Below, piece after piece: positions 31,521-43,960 of a stretch of DNA of 64,000 nucleotides. The translations under genes and the position numbers were made by a program. Position 1 is the stretch's first letter. Each line of letters begins with the position of its first letter. The notes under the pieces were generated by a model. It made no database searches. It worked only from the letters and a program-made list of their open reading frames with translations, and had not been told where the DNA came from. Source of the DNA: Nereocystis luetkeana. Its lineage: Eukaryota > Sar > Phaeophyceae > Laminariales > Laminariaceae. Location: positions 7,773,338 through 7,837,337 of the forward strand of contig JARUPZ010000013.1 in assembly GCA_031213475.1 (NCBI GenBank), given 5' to 3'.

Positions 31521-31835
31521 TGATCTTGCCCGCCACCGAGCGGGTTGGCATTGGGCTGTGTCTCTGTCGCAAGATTGTTTTTGTTCATGTATGTCAATCT
31601 GTGTAGACTCGATTAATGCTGGGTTTTTTTCTAAGAATCACGATCCAAATAATGTATGAATTCGATTCGTATGATAGTACGAGGACGAGTACAGTGTTGA
31701 ATCCTTTTTAACCGTCCTGCGTACAAGCGCAATACTTGGTGCATGTCAAGAAACCCCGCGGCAGACCACTGCTTGCTGTTTGCCACAGTAGACCTATCAC
31801 ATTCGTCATTCCCACACTCTTCAAGTATAATTTTA

Positions 31836-31938
31836 CGGGGGACCATACATCGTAAATAGAACCTAAGGTACACACAAAAACCTACATATTTCCCTTTTTT
31901 TACCAACAAAATTTGGTCCGACTTACTATGGTCCCCCG
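31836..31938 (+). mobile_element. MITE, copy 3
   Basis: 103 bp, CGGGGGACCAT...ATGGTCCCCCG, flanked by TA on both sides. Confidence 0.87.
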
Positions 31939-32139
31939 TAGTAGTAGGCGATGAAAGAGTCTGGTTCATCATCGCTATTTACTACTATAAATTGCTGCAC
32001 AAAAAAGTCTAAAGTTCGCATCAACTTCAAGAAGAAAAATAATTCGCTTTTACCTCCCAATCCTCTGTGAGGTAAAGACATGTATGTTCTGTCTCTAATC
32101 CTCAGTCGAACACTTTGCTACCGTCATCGTGTATTTTGT

Positions 32140-32765
32140 CTCTCCTATTTCCAAAAATGAGTACCTGCTCGATACTCAATATATTATTCCATGCAAGCGG
32201 TACCTACTGATCCACCGCCGCCTGAACTCTACCTGGCGTTATATTAGCATGTTTCGTAACAGGAGGGTGCCTTTCCCTCCGTAGGGGCGGGCAGGCTTCC
32301 GGCTTCCATTGTCGCTCGGAACCGGAGTCGTGAGCCGTGGGCTTGTCATAGAGGCGAGGGGAGACATTCAGCGATACAGATATCGGCAGACGAGGCTTCC
32401 CGTAAACACTACCGCCGAATGGACCAGGCAAACCTCAAGCTTTTGATGGCTGTAGGGGGGTGGGGCGTCTTGCTCCCGCCGTGCTCTCGTACTGCTGTGC
32501 TGGCATACCACTCTGTCCCGTAATGTAGTAATCGTATTTAACAATGAAGCGCGCGAGTGCGCGTGCCTTTTGTTCCTGGTTGTCCAAGGAAAAAATGCAG
32601 ACGTTCAGTCTGAGCCAAACCTCGCCTGCTGGGGTGCCGTCTGTGCTGGTGCCTACTGGTCTCTCTCCACACTCGCACCAGCTGCAACTGCAACTGCGAC
32701 TTCGCAAAAAAACCCGGCCAAACTGAGAACAGCGATCGAATGCATTTCATCGAGGGCAATACCAA
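32140..32765 (+). repeat. Repeat block S, copy 2
   Basis: Direct copy of 29350-29985, roughly 85-90% identical by eye. Confidence 0.85.
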
Positions 32766-32958
32766 TATAATACATACTTCGTTTTCGATTTGTATGATAG
32801 TACGACCACGCGTATAGTGTTGCCTACTTTGTAACCGTCGTGGGTACAAGCGCAATACCTGGTACATGTTAACAAGCCCCACGGCAGACCACGCCTTGTT
32901 GTGTGCCACAGTAGACCAATCACTTTCGTCATTCCCACATTCGTCAAGTCTAAGATTA

Positions 32959-33064
32959 CGGGGGACAATACATGGTAGTAAATAAGACCTACAATTCACA
33001 TGAAAAACTACATATTAACATATTTTTACTAACAATAATTGGTCCTATTTACGACAGTCCCCCG
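32959..33064 (+). mobile_element. MITE, copy 4
   Basis: 106 bp, CGGGGGACAAT...ACAGTCCCCCG, flanked by TTA / TAA. Confidence 0.85.
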
Positions 33065-33259
33065 TAATAGTAGGCTGTGAAAGAGTCTGGTGCATCATCT
33101 CTACTTCCTAATATTAATAGCAACACGAAAAAGTCTAATTCGATTCAACTCGAAGAAGAAAGGTAATTCGCTTTTGCTTTCCGATCCTCGGTGTGGTACA
33201 GACATTTATGTTCTGTCTCTAATCGTCCGTCGATCACGTTGTTACCGCCGTCGTGTATT

Positions 33260-33930
33260 TTGCATCCCCGATTACAGAAAACCATTTTTGCCCTCGATGA
33301 AACCCATTCGAGCGCTGTTCTCAGTTGGTTGACTTCTTTTTTGTGAAGTCGCAGTTGGAGTTGGTGCAAATGTGGAGAGATACCAGTCGGCACCAGCACA
33401 GACGGCACCCCAGCAGGCGAGGTTTGGCTCAGACTGAACGTCAGTTTTTTTCCTTGCAAAACCAAGAACAAAAGGCACGCGCTTCGCACTCGCGCGCCTC
33501 ATTGTTAAATACGATTACTACATTACGGGGCAGAGTGGTATGCCAGCACAGCCGTACGATAGCACGGCGGGAGCAGGACGCCCCACCCCCCAACAGCCAT
33601 CAATAGGTTGTGGCTTGCCTTGCCCATTCGGCGGTAGGGATTAGGACATAGCACGTCTGCCGATACCTGTGTATCGCTGAACATCTCTCCTCACCCCTAA
33701 GAAAGGCCCACCGCTCGCGGCTCCGGTTTCGAGTGACAATGGAAGCCGGAAGCCTGACCGCCCCTACGGAGTGAAAGACACCCTCCTGTTTACGAAGCAT
33801 GCAATTATAACGTCATGTAGAGTCCAGGCGGTGGTGGATCAGTAAGTACAGCTTGCATGAAACAATATATTGAGTATTGAGCAGGTACGTATTATCTGAA
33901 AGCGGGGAGACAAAAATACACGACGACGGT
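33260..33930 (-). repeat. Repeat block S, copy 3 (inverted)
   Basis: Reverse complement of block S: reads AATGGAAGCCGGAAGCCTG and ATATATTGAGTATTGAGC. Together with copy 2 it forms a palindrome about 1.8 kb long around ~33010. Confidence 0.85.
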
Positions 33931-34110
33931 AACAAAGTTATCGACCGACGACTAGAGACAGAACATACATGTCTTTACCACACTGAGGATTGGAAAGAAA
34001 AAGCGAATTACTTTTCTTCTTGAAGTTGATGCGAATTTAAGGCTTTTTCGTGCTGCTATTGATAGTAGTAAGCAGTAATGATGCACCAGACTCTTTCACA
34101 GCCTACTCGT

Positions 34111-34213
34111 AAGGGGGGCCCGAGTAAATAGGACCAAATTTGGTTCGTAATAATAGGTAAATCTGTAGTTTTGTTTTGTACCGTAGGTCCTATCTACGAT
34201 GTATGGTTCCCCG
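34111..34213 (-). mobile_element. MITE, copy 5 (within inverted arm)
   Basis: 103 bp, AGGGGGGCCC...GGTTCCCCG, more diverged. Its order relative to block S mirrors copies 2 and 3, so it was probably copied as part of the larger inverted unit. Confidence 0.75.
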
Positions 34214-34534
34214 TAATATTATTTTTTGAAGAGTGTGGCGATGACGAAAGTGATGGGTCCTTTGTCGCACACAGCAAGCAGCGGTCTGCTGCGGGGTTTC
34301 TTGACATGCACCAGGTATTGCGCTTGTACGCACGATGGTTCCAAAAGTGATCAACATTATACTCGTGGTCGTACTATCAAACGAATTGAATATGTACTTT
34401 ATTTGGGTCATGATTTTTAAAGAAAAAAACATCATCAATCGAGTCTACACTGATTGACATACATACACAAAAGTTTTTTTTCGGCAGAGACACAGCCCAC
34501 GGCCGACCCGCTCGGTGGCGGGGAAGATCAACTA

Positions 34535-34860
34535 GTATAGATGACGGGCCGCGAAATAGTCAGAGAGCTGTCACGACGCTCTTCGTTGTTGTTGGCGAAA
34601 TGAAAAACATTTCGGCTGTTATAAATACAACAAGTTAACCGACAGTTCGACAAGAGAGAGTACCAGAAAATGACAGAGCATCTCCACATGGAAGCGAAGT
34701 AACAAAAGCGGGGTTATTATAGAGATAAAATATTTTAGATCCCCAACACGCAGTCCGAGAGCTGGAAACAAGGGAAGTAAAAACGGCGGTGTTATTTCAT
34801 AGAGAAACAATATTTTAGATCCCCAACAAACGGTCCCAGAGCTGACGACCTCTTCTTGGT
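34535..34860 (-). repeat. Repeat block T, copy 3 (inverted)
   Basis: Contains GTCACGACGCTCTTC and two CCCCAACA...CCGAGAGCTG units, reverse complement of 31221-31520. Confidence 0.75.
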
Positions 34861-34869
34861 CCATGAAGA

Positions 34870-35738
34870 ACATGTTGTGGGTTGTTGCACATTCGACAGA
34901 TAGAGATGCATTTTCGACTGCCGGGTTACTCTTTGCGAGTACCGAAACATACGAATAGGACCGCAAAATCCAACTATGGGCGAAAAGTAGAAAGTAATCA
35001 ACTGCTGTTGTAAAGTACCTATAGTATGTAATTTCCTGACGATTCGAGACGAATGCACCTGTAGTACTCGTGGTTGCTGTGTCACACCATGTAATCCACT
35101 CCTGTTGTGGTACTGTGATATACCTGCCATACGAGTAGTATGCGAATGGAAACGCGAAGTACACAAGAGTTTTTTTTCAGCTCGTGCGACGATAGACAAT
35201 AGACGTTCGATCTTGACAGAGACTTAGCCCACGGCCTACCCGCTCAGTCGCGGGCAAGATCAACTAGTATAGATGACGGGCTTGAAGAAATGAGGTGTAT
35301 GCATGCTCTAGGGGGCAAAGGCTTGCTGGCGGCGTCCTACGATATCCTCCCCAACCCGAAACAAAACCCATTTTTTGCCATTCGAGACGGATACAGCAGT
35401 AGTACTCGTAGATAATTTTGTTGTCACACAAAAGGTAATACACTCCTGTTGTTGTACTGTAAAACACCTGCTATAGTATGCGAATGGAAACGCGAAGTAC
35501 ACAAAAGTTTTCTTTCAGCTCGTTCGACGATGGGAGATATACGCTCGATATCGACAGAGGCGCAGCCCGCGGCCAACCCGCTCGGTGGCGGGCAAGATCA
35601 ACTAGTATAGATGACGGGCTCGAAGCAATGAGGTCGATGCATGCTCTTGGGGGCAAGAGCTTGCCGACGGCGTCCTACGGTATCCTCTCAAGCCTGAAAA
35701 AAAACAATTTTTGCCATTCGAGACGGATACAGCAGAAG
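34870..35738 (-). repeat. Repeat block U, inverted tandem copies
   Basis: Two and a half units sharing GGAAACGCGAAGTACACAA (35147 and 35485), GCAAGATCAACTAGTATAGA (35256 and 35595) and GGCGTCCTACG. Period ~335 bp. Block V should follow but is displaced to 43301 by an LTR element. Confidence 0.8.
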
Positions 35739-36304
35739 TGTTGCAGCGATACGGGCTCCAGAAGTCGCCCAGGAGGGCGACAGGGTATTCTGTGATGTAC
35801 GTCGACTGACCTGACCAGTGACGTATGGAGGGTGCATCGTGTAAGACAGCGATAAGGCCGTGGGATGGCTCGCTGTCATATCGATATAGGTATACAATGG
35901 AGTGTCCCCGGCAAGGGAGGCCATTCTCTGGGTCCTCGAAACCCCGTATCGGCTGTAGTGATCGATACGGGTGCTCTGTGGCGCTACCTGGGGTTTAGCC
36001 AATCCCACCAAAGTGAAGAAAGAAACAAGTCAAACCACATACCGTTCACACATCGTGCATGAGTCTTGCCCACCACGTCCATGTCAGTTGCCCATCACGT
36101 GCATGTCAGTTATTCCCACGTCGCATTCGCTGAGCAATAACAACACTCAACGCTCGTGGGGTCTGGCCACCCCGTGGCCAGAGAGGATTTAGGAGCGAGG
36201 TACGGAGGAAATCCCCATGGGGACTCTCTCAACGAACGACCACAGCTGGCTATCGAGGTGAGACCGAGCCGATATCGGCACACAAGAGGAGGTCAGCGGT
36301 AACA
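35739..36304 (+). repeat. 5' LTR of E3
   Basis: ~566 bp, about 95% identical to 42744-43300. Ends GTAACA; next bases tgatgaaccc, where TGG of a typical primer site would be expected. Confidence 0.87.
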
Positions 36305-38240
36305 TGATGAACCCAGGCGATGACAGAGAGAGGGGGAGATTGGAGCACAAGGACATGAGCTTTGGCGGGGACACGGGGAATCGGTACCCAGGGAATTTGT
36401 TTGGCCCCGAGCAGCTTGGCCCGAGTGTTCTCCCGGGTGGAACGAGGGCCTGAACAACTGGGCCCGAGAGTCCTCCTGGGCGGAATGAGGCCCAAGCATC
36501 GGGGCCCGAGTTTTTCCCTGGGTGGGATCAGTGTCTCTGCCCGAACGTTTGCTTGATGGAATCTGATGGGCGGCCAAGTATCGAGCCCTGATTCCCGTCC
36601 GGGATGATGGAGTCTGATGGGTGCCAGCAGCGAGGGATATACGTAGAAACTACGATAGAGTACATATATTCGGGTAGCACTACTGCTGTTTGAAGCAGTG
36701 ACCATGCAAAACGTATCAGGAAACAGTAGTCACGGCAAGTAGCCACCATCACAGACTCGCGATAAGGCAGAACCAGAAAAGAAAAGAAGGCCACGAATCT
36801 CTCCGCCCTGACCCTCGATTTGTGTTTCGTTCCCGCGCACGCCTTGACGATTGTTTGCGGCCGGCCTCCGCCTCAGGTGTAACTCTTCTTTGTTTGCGGC
36901 CGTTGTTCGCCTCAGGCGTGACTCTCGATTTTTTTTTATTTTCGGCCCCGCACATCTCGTCTGTGTTTTTTGTGCGGCCAATAATTTTCTTGCTGTTCGG
37001 TACTCCTCGAGTAAAAAAATGGGGGGGGTAGGCTGGGTCGCCCTGAAGGGCTTCTAATTTACGTCACACACGCCAACGATAGAAAACTCGCGCAGCGCAT
37101 GCCGTATTAGGGTGGACTACCGATGTAGGAACTTGGGCATGGACGCAGCGAACTACCGGTAGCAAGTGTAACAAGACACATACCAGCGACGAGCTGCCCG
37201 GGGCGTTCGGAAAGGCATGGAATCTGATTAGTGTACATAGTATATTGTGGGCTCGGCTGTATTCATTTAGACTACCATAGCAATACGTATGTGTACGACT
37301 CTAATAATCAGCCCAACCCGAGCGACAGCAGTATTTTCGTGGTCACATGTCACATGTAACTGTTGTTGTTGAAGTATACCTCGCTGCTGGTATCGAAACA
37401 GGAAGCACTTTTGAATATCGTTGCGGGAGGAGCGCCTTACGTAGATGGTTCTAAGTTTGAAGTTGTACGTAGGAACCGATAACTTACCATGCCCCGAGCA
37501 CTGAGTAATAGCTGCCTGGAGCAAAAGCGCCTAAACTTGAAAATTACACAGAAAATTCGTATCCCCGTCTACAATACCATCAGTGGTCTATACACTACGC
37601 AGTTTCACACGATGCTTTGAAAAATGAGAAGATGGTATATAATATACGACGACTTCCAATACCGTACGTAGTTTTTTTTTTTTTTTTCTTTCTTGCGCTG
37701 ACTCTCCGTGATTTTCATTTCATTTTTTCTCTTCCTCTTCCTTTTCTGATTGATAAGCCGTACTCAAGGAGCCGTGTGGCGTGGTTGGAAGACGAACCTG
37801 CTCTGCTCGGCTCGTATTGTCTGACGCCAAGGGGCTGGGCATAGTTGACGAACGCAGGGCGGAGACGGCAGTCTGGGTAGCAAGGTACCAGGCGGATTAG
37901 CAGGGAGAACCTGGCTATACTACTCGTACCACAAGCTGCTGCCGCCACCTAGAAGGTGCTTTGGGCTTTGGTCTGCCTGTTATTTCCCCTTTGTTATTTT
38001 TCCTTGTTACTTTCTCCTTGGTTCTTTGTCTTACTCTGTTCACAAGCAGTGGTGTTTTTTGTTATTTCTTCTTTTTTCCAGCTCGTTCTTTTTCAAGTGT
38101 AGGCCACCTCGCCTGCGGGGGGGGGGGCACGACAGATTGTTTCTCTTAGATTTTGCTTTCATTTTTCTTCTTTTTCTTTTTCGACTTGTCTACCTTGTTT
38201 TTGTTTTCTCTTTGATTGTTTCTTTTCGTTTCACTATTTC
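36305..38240 (+). other. E3 interior, left part
   Basis: Three imperfect ~50-bp units around GGCCCGAG (36408-36530); two units of TTGCGGCCG...CGCCTCAGG (36855-36930); poly-T tracts at ~37672 and ~38000-38230. No coding domain recognised. Confidence 0.5.
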
Positions 38241-41190
38241 ATAGATTGCGTATGTCGTGCCTGTCGTATCTAGTATGATGACATGGCTTTGCATTGCCCA
38301 CTGCAGTTCACACTGCACACGTGGCAACGTAGTATCTCTGTGGCGTAGCTTTGTGACCACAGAACTTGTATCTCTTCTAGGATGGAAGAATCGGCACGGA
38401 CACTGGTTGTGCTGGATGTCGACGGGTAGAAAGAACGGTTTAATGTGAAGAACACACACACACACGACTAAGAATATGAATATTAACGATTGTACATGTA
38501 ATTAATGTAGAAAAAAGACAGGGAACCATACTGCTACTACTGCTGGACTCTCTATCTGCAGTTTTTTTTTTTCTTCCCCGAACAGGGGTAGCTCTTGATA
38601 CACGGTTAAGCATACAGCGAGGGTGGCTCGCAGTATGTATGCTTTTGACAACATCAATAATAAAGGGCGTTTATAGGCTATTTAGAATACTACACACTCC
38701 CGTAAAACTGTAGGCCGTATGGCAAAATCCCTAGGGACCATTTCGTCCATCTCTCTTCCCATCTTTTCGAGTCATGTTAACGCGTTGAAAAGCGACATAT
38801 CAGGATGTACCACACACACCGTATGTACACGAGTATCTGGTATTCATACGGGGGATACTACGGTGATGAAGCTGGGTAGAAATGACGATTTATAGTCGAA
38901 GGCCACATATCATACGTGGAGGATGTATCCACAGTATATACAGGATTCAGATACGTTGGGATCCCACTTGTTTCACCCGTTCGGGTCTTCTCACCCGGTA
39001 CGTTGGTATTTCACTGGCTTTCCTTGGTCTTTTGACCCGGTACGTGGCCATAGGAAACAACCATACTCATTAGCTTCCGCGCACATAATTAGTCTGTCAA
39101 TTATAAGAAATAAGGACGGACAACCCAGGAGATGGGAATGTTTGCATAACTGTGATATGAGGTGATCGTGTTCTTTGTATAATCCCACGTTCTATTTTGC
39201 ATACTATGTTATAGCTTCCGCGCACATAATTAGTCCGTCAATTATAAGAAATAAGAGCGGACAACTCAGGCGATGGGAATGTTTGCAAAACTGTGATATG
39301 AGGTGATCGTGTTCTTTCTATAGTCCCACGTTCCATCTTGCATACTCTGTTATGGGATACTCGTTATATGCATACATCCTCATGTTTTCGGTGTTGCCTG
39401 CCTTGTAGGAGGGTGATTCGTGTGATATGCTGTTATGTATTCACGCTGCCGATGGTACTCTGCCTGTTTCTCTCGTAAGGCTTTGAAGATACTTGTCTGG
39501 TCAATGCATGCAGGCATACTCGTTGCTCGTGCTTCGTTTGCCTGTTGCTCGTGCTCGTATGTTCGCTCGTTTTTCATGATCGCGCACACATGCATGTTCG
39601 TTAATAAATGACTGCATGCGATTGACCACATAATGTCTTCAAAACCAGATGCAACCGACAGGTGTCGATACAAGCCAAAGGTGCCGTACGTACTAATACA
39701 CGCATGCTCTCGTGGACCGTTTGCTCCGTTAGGTGATAACGGAAACTAACAATGTCGAGCCTTACGCCGTTGGGGCGTACATAACCACCCTATAATAGAA
39801 CGATGAACCCCTGGATAACAACGTGCATTGTCGGCTGGCAAACATGGAACTTTAAAGAAATCCACGTGTATTGTGATGACTGTGGTGAAGTCTGTGACCA
39901 CAAGAAAAAATTCTCTCTAGGATCAAATAAAGGGCACGGACACTGGTTGTGCTGGATGTCGACATGTAGAAATAATGGTTAAGGGTGAAGAACACACACA
40001 CAATATGTGCAGAGTACGAGTGGAACACATACGGCCGCATTGCCTTATTCATCCCGACTGCTGTAAAGAATGTATAGTATCTTCAGCATAGCGAGCTGGT
40101 ATCACATCACACTGGATACGGCAGGCACGACGCACGCATTCCGTCCAAGAGCAGAGAGAGATAGCAATGCGACACCAACGAATAAATAAAACCTACCGGG
40201 CATATTAGTACTGGTAGTTACGAACCACCCGGCACTAGATTATCGACTACCAGGATGTCAACACAGCAGTTTGTATCACAGACTCGGGGATCACACACAT
40301 AAATAGTTGCAAGCCCGTGATCACAGCGGCCGAATACTGGGGGATGCATGAACAGTTACTTAATAGTATCATACATATGCACGAATATTGGAAAACCGTG
40401 AAAACAGGCGCTTTTTTACCTTCGTGCCGAAAGGACCTCGGAGCGCCTCTATCCGGAGCTTACCTGTAGCAAGGGTGACTGCTCTTCCAGAGCAAATACA
40501 TGCATCTTAAGCGGTGGATACAAGATACACAACGCAAATCAAACTGAGGAGAGAAAACCTGATAGTTTCCGATAGGAAAACAAAGCCCCTCCCCAGCGCG
40601 CATACTTATGCGCCGTCTTAGTCGCTGACGCAGTGAACGGAGAATCAACCGAGCTTGACTTTGTTCAAGTATCTGACACGGTTCCCAATGACGACTGGGT
40701 ATCTTCACCGTTTGAGTACTGCACTGCTGTACATGTACATAAGGTTGACCCTTATTTCCAAGTGCTTCGTCCCCGCATTGGGAGGGCAGTTCTATAAAGG
40801 CCACATACGCCCAATGCCCAAACTAAAGGCTCCCTTCATTTGAGAACGCGATCGTGAAGTTGTTGAGCGTACCACGCACGTGTTGTATCGTCCGTCTCCA
40901 AGCATCGGGTGATCCGCCCGATCGGAGAAAACGTATGTAGGAATACTAAATTGAATGACAAATGCTGGAAAACATGCTGTAGGCATGGTGTAATCGAACA
41001 GGATACCTTCGTATTTGACTCTCCAAGATTAGTGGCCCAGTGTTGGAGACACGAATCGAAAGGTGGGATTGGGATGCCAATAGGCAGTAGGTAGTTTCCG
41101 TGCTGGGGGGGTGTTTGTCACCACCTTTCTACAACTACTTTGACGAAAATCGTTATACAAGGAGTACGATCTGGAAGTGGTGGTGGATGA
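38241..41190 (+). other. E3 interior, middle part with internal duplications
   Basis: A ~110-bp repeat (38355-38465 and 39885-40000, sharing CACGGACACTGGTTGTGCTG) and a clean ~143-bp tandem duplication (39069-39211 and 39212-39354, starting at TAGCTTCCGCGCACATAATT). No protein domain is recognised on either strand. Confidence 0.6.
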
Positions 41191-41249
41191 ATGACGTTTG
41201 AGGACTCACGAATTAGTTTTAGCACGAAAGGGTCTCACCAGTGGACACT

Positions 41250-41660
41250 GTTCGGGCTTGGGGTGGGTGGCGTGAACATCAGTGCCTTCAAACGGCTTAC
41301 TTACGCGGAGTCACGTCGGTATTTGGGGTGGTGGCGTGAAGGTGGCGTGAATGTCAGTCCCTTCAAACGACTTACTTACTCGGAATCAGGTCAGTGCCTT
41401 CAAACGTGGCGTGCACGTCAGTTCCTTCAAACGACTTTCTTACTCGGAGTCACGTCAGTACCTTCGAACATGACGTGAACGTCAGTGCCTTCAAACGACT
41501 TACTTACTCGGAGTCACGTCATTACCTTCAATCGTGGCGTGAATGTCAGGGCCTTCAAACGACTTACTTACTCGGAGTCACGTCAGCACTTGAGGGGTTG
41601 GCCTGAACGTCTGACCCTTCAAACGACTTACTTACTTGGAGTCAAACGTCAGTATCTTCA
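41250..41660 (+). repeat. ~60-bp minisatellite in E3
   Basis: About seven units of GTCAGTGCCTTCAAACGAC, TTACTTACTCGGAGTCAC. Neighbouring units differ by point changes. Confidence 0.85.
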
Positions 41661-41722
41661 AACGACCACAGTAGGGATGTATCAAACGTTCCTGAGCGGA
41701 GTTTTACATAGAGCTTGCAAAG

Positions 41723-41995
41723 TTGAGTTTTGACGAAATCCTCGATTGCACAGCTGGTGTTGGGGGATTGGCAGCCAAACTCAAGATCTGCCATGAGCGG
41801 CCGGAGCCCATGAGGCGTGAATTCGAGATCTTCCACGAGCGGCCGAACCACATGAAGCGCGAATTCGTCCAATTCCGAGGCGGAGAGGCAGCAGATGTTC
41901 TGGGGGCTGAGAGGGATACTCAAGAGGAAGCAGGGGGAAAAGAGCCCCAGAAGGGCGCGGCACGACGCGGCAACTCAGAGGAGTTCCTCGGGTGA
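41723..41995 (+). CDS. Hypothetical charged ORF in E3
   Basis: 90 codons, Arg/Glu-rich, with two copies of a C/F-H-E-R-P-x-P/H-M-(K/R)-R-E-F pattern (residues ~28-55). The pattern suggests a duplicated helix, but base-level repetition explains it as well. Not a recognised family. It could be a Gag-derived scrap of E3. Confidence 0.2.
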   Translation: MSFDEILDCTAGVGGLAAKLKICHERPEPMRREFEIFHERPNHMKREFVQFRGGEAADVLGAERDTQEEAGGKEPQKGAARRGNSEEFLG

Positions 41996-42085
41996 GCAGA
42001 CGCTGGGGGGTAACAGGGTCTTGATCAAGGAGGCGGCCAGCAAACGCGGAAGGGAAGGCATCCACGTGAATCGGACTCACGAGCA

Positions 42086-42814
42086 TTGGACCGGGGCGTA
42101 GCGAATCACTTCCGTCGAGCAGCCCGGTCTGAACTATCAAGCCATTATGAGGGGACGCCGGCTCAAGGGTCGGGTAAGTTTGCGTGTACCCCGTTACATA
42201 AGCGGCATAGGATGCTAAAGCATCGTCACATTTTCAAGTTACATGCACGGAGCCGCAGTCGCAGTCATGACCGCCGTAGCAGCCACCACGCCGTAGCAGG
42301 AGCGCCACGCAGGAGCGCAACCGTAGTAGCAGCAACCGAGCACGGCAACAAGTACCCGCAGGACGGGGGGGCAATCAGGGCCACCGCCTCCGCCGCCGCG
42401 GAGGGAGCGCAAACGGCCGGCCCAGCAGGAGAAGAAGGAGGAAGAGGTGGAAAAGTATCAGGTGCAGCAACTGTGTCATCAGCATCATCAGCAACAGCAG
42501 CCGTCGCAGAAGCCGAAACAGCAGCAGCGCCTGGCAGAAGGAGAAGCGGAAGGCGTAGGAGCCGCGTCACGAGAATCGGGGATGTCCGTACGTGGCCGAA
42601 GCTCGTTAAGAGTCGAACGGATAAGGAGGGACGCGGCAGCCGGTTTGTCGGGGAAGTAGAGGAGGAGTTGACCACGCTGTTACCGGGTAGGGGCCGGGAG
42701 ACACGCCGTGCACCGACGACAGTTATGCGTCGGGCAGGGGGGGTGTTGCAGCGCTACGGGCTCCAGACGTCGCCCACAAGGGCGACAGGGGATTCTGTGA
42801 TGTACGTCGACTGA
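42086..42814 (+). CDS. Hypothetical Ala/Arg-rich ORF running into E3 3' LTR
   Basis: 242 codons. Residues ~50-75 are Arg/Ser/His-rich and residues ~85-155 Ala/Gly/Glu-rich, from GCA-type repeats. The last ~24 codons lie in the LTR. Low complexity, no recognised domain. Its position just before the polypurine tract and LTR makes an accessory protein conceivable but unproven. Confidence 0.25.
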   Translation: MDRGVANHFRRAARSELSSHYEGTPAQGSGKFACTPLHKRHRMLKHRHIFKLHARSRSRSHDRRSSHHAVAGAPRRSATVVAATEHGNKYPQDGGAIRATASAAAEGAQTAGPAGEEGGRGGKVSGAATVSSASSATAAVAEAETAAAPGRRRSGRRRSRVTRIGDVRTWPKLVKSRTDKEGRGSRFVGEVEEELTTLLPGRGRETRRAPTTVMRRAGGVLQRYGLQTSPTRATGDSVMYVD

Positions 42815-43300
42815 CCTGACCAGTGACGTATGGAGGGTGTAAGACAGCAATAAGGCCGTGGGATGGCTCGCTGTCATATCGACATAGGTATACAATGGAG
42901 TGTCCCCGGCGGGGGAGGCCACTGTCTGGGTCATGGAAACCCCGTATCGGCTGTAGTGGTCGATACGGGTGCTCTGTGGCGCTACCTGGGGTTTAGTCAA
43001 TCCCACCAAAGTGAAGAAAGAAACAAGTCAAACCACATACCGTTCACACACCGTGCATGAGTCTTACCCACCACGTCCATGTCAGTTGCCCCTCACGTGC
43101 ATGTCAGTTATTCCGACGTCGCATTCGCTGAGCAATACCAACACTCAACTCTCGTGGCGTCTGGCCACCCCGTGGCCAGAGAAGATTTAGGAGCGAGGTA
43201 CGGAGGAAATCCCCATGAGGACACTCTCAACGAACGACAACAGCTAGCTATCGAGGTGAGACCGAGCCGATATCGGCACACAAGAGGAGGTCAGTTGTAC
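42744..43300 (+). repeat. 3' LTR of E3
   Basis: ~557 bp. Begins TGTTGCAGCG after the polypurine tract; its last bases (gttgtac) have drifted from GTAACA. Confidence 0.85.
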
Positions 43301-43866
43301 CGAAGTACTTGTAGATGCTGTTTTTATCGATTTTGTGCATACCAACGGCCAATGCGCTGCATTGAGCGTAGGACCCAAGCGTCTGAACCAACTCTGACTG
43401 CCTTTCTTTGGTCTGGCGGACAACAGTGCTCGACCTACACTCTCTGAATTTCTCGCCACCCTTGCACAACAACACGGCGCTATAGCAGTAGCAGGCACCT
43501 GGTCTGGTGTATAGACGTCTCCCCAACTCTAACTGCCTTACACGGTATGGGATAGGTTGGTGGTATAGTATATGGGAGAATGGGATACGTTAATGGTATG
43601 GTAGATGGGAATATGATAAAACCACCGAATGTTGTATGGTAAGTGTTGACGATATGGTACGGGAAAAACCCAGTATATGGGATGGTACGTTTGCGGTATG
43701 GTACCATGGTACGATATCGTGGATGTATTTTATGGCTAATTTTGCTTTGTGGTATGGTATGTTTCAGTATATATGGTCCGTAAAGATCGAATACGTCGTA
43801 CGATAATCATCTGTAACGAGCCTATATATGGGTCATTGGAAAGTGTTCGAAAATTTAAGCCTTGCT

Positions 43867-43902
<36 letters not shown>

Positions 43903-43960
43903 GGCAGATTTGCATTTACCAAAACAGAGACTCAGACCCAAACTGAGAATGAATACCTGC
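43301..43960 (-). repeat. Repeat block V, right arm (inverted)
   Basis: Reverse complement of 30000-30640, with (GACA)n at 43868-43904 opposite (CTGT)n on the left. Confidence 0.87.

Larger units (their letters stand above)
35739..43300 (+). mobile_element. E3: 7.5-kb LTR element without recognisable pol (LARD type)
   Basis: LTRs of ~560 bp (35739-36304 and 42744-43300), beginning TGTTGCAGCG and ending GTAACA in the left copy. A polypurine tract GCAGGGGGG stands directly before the right LTR. The flanks are agaag (35734-35738) and cgaag (43301-43305), a target duplication with one change. Without it, the surrounding repeat blocks U and V join in the order seen at 30640, which independently proves the insertion. 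The 6.4-kb interior contains minisatellites and tandem duplications but no protease, integrase, RT or RNase H that I can find. Confidence 0.85.
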
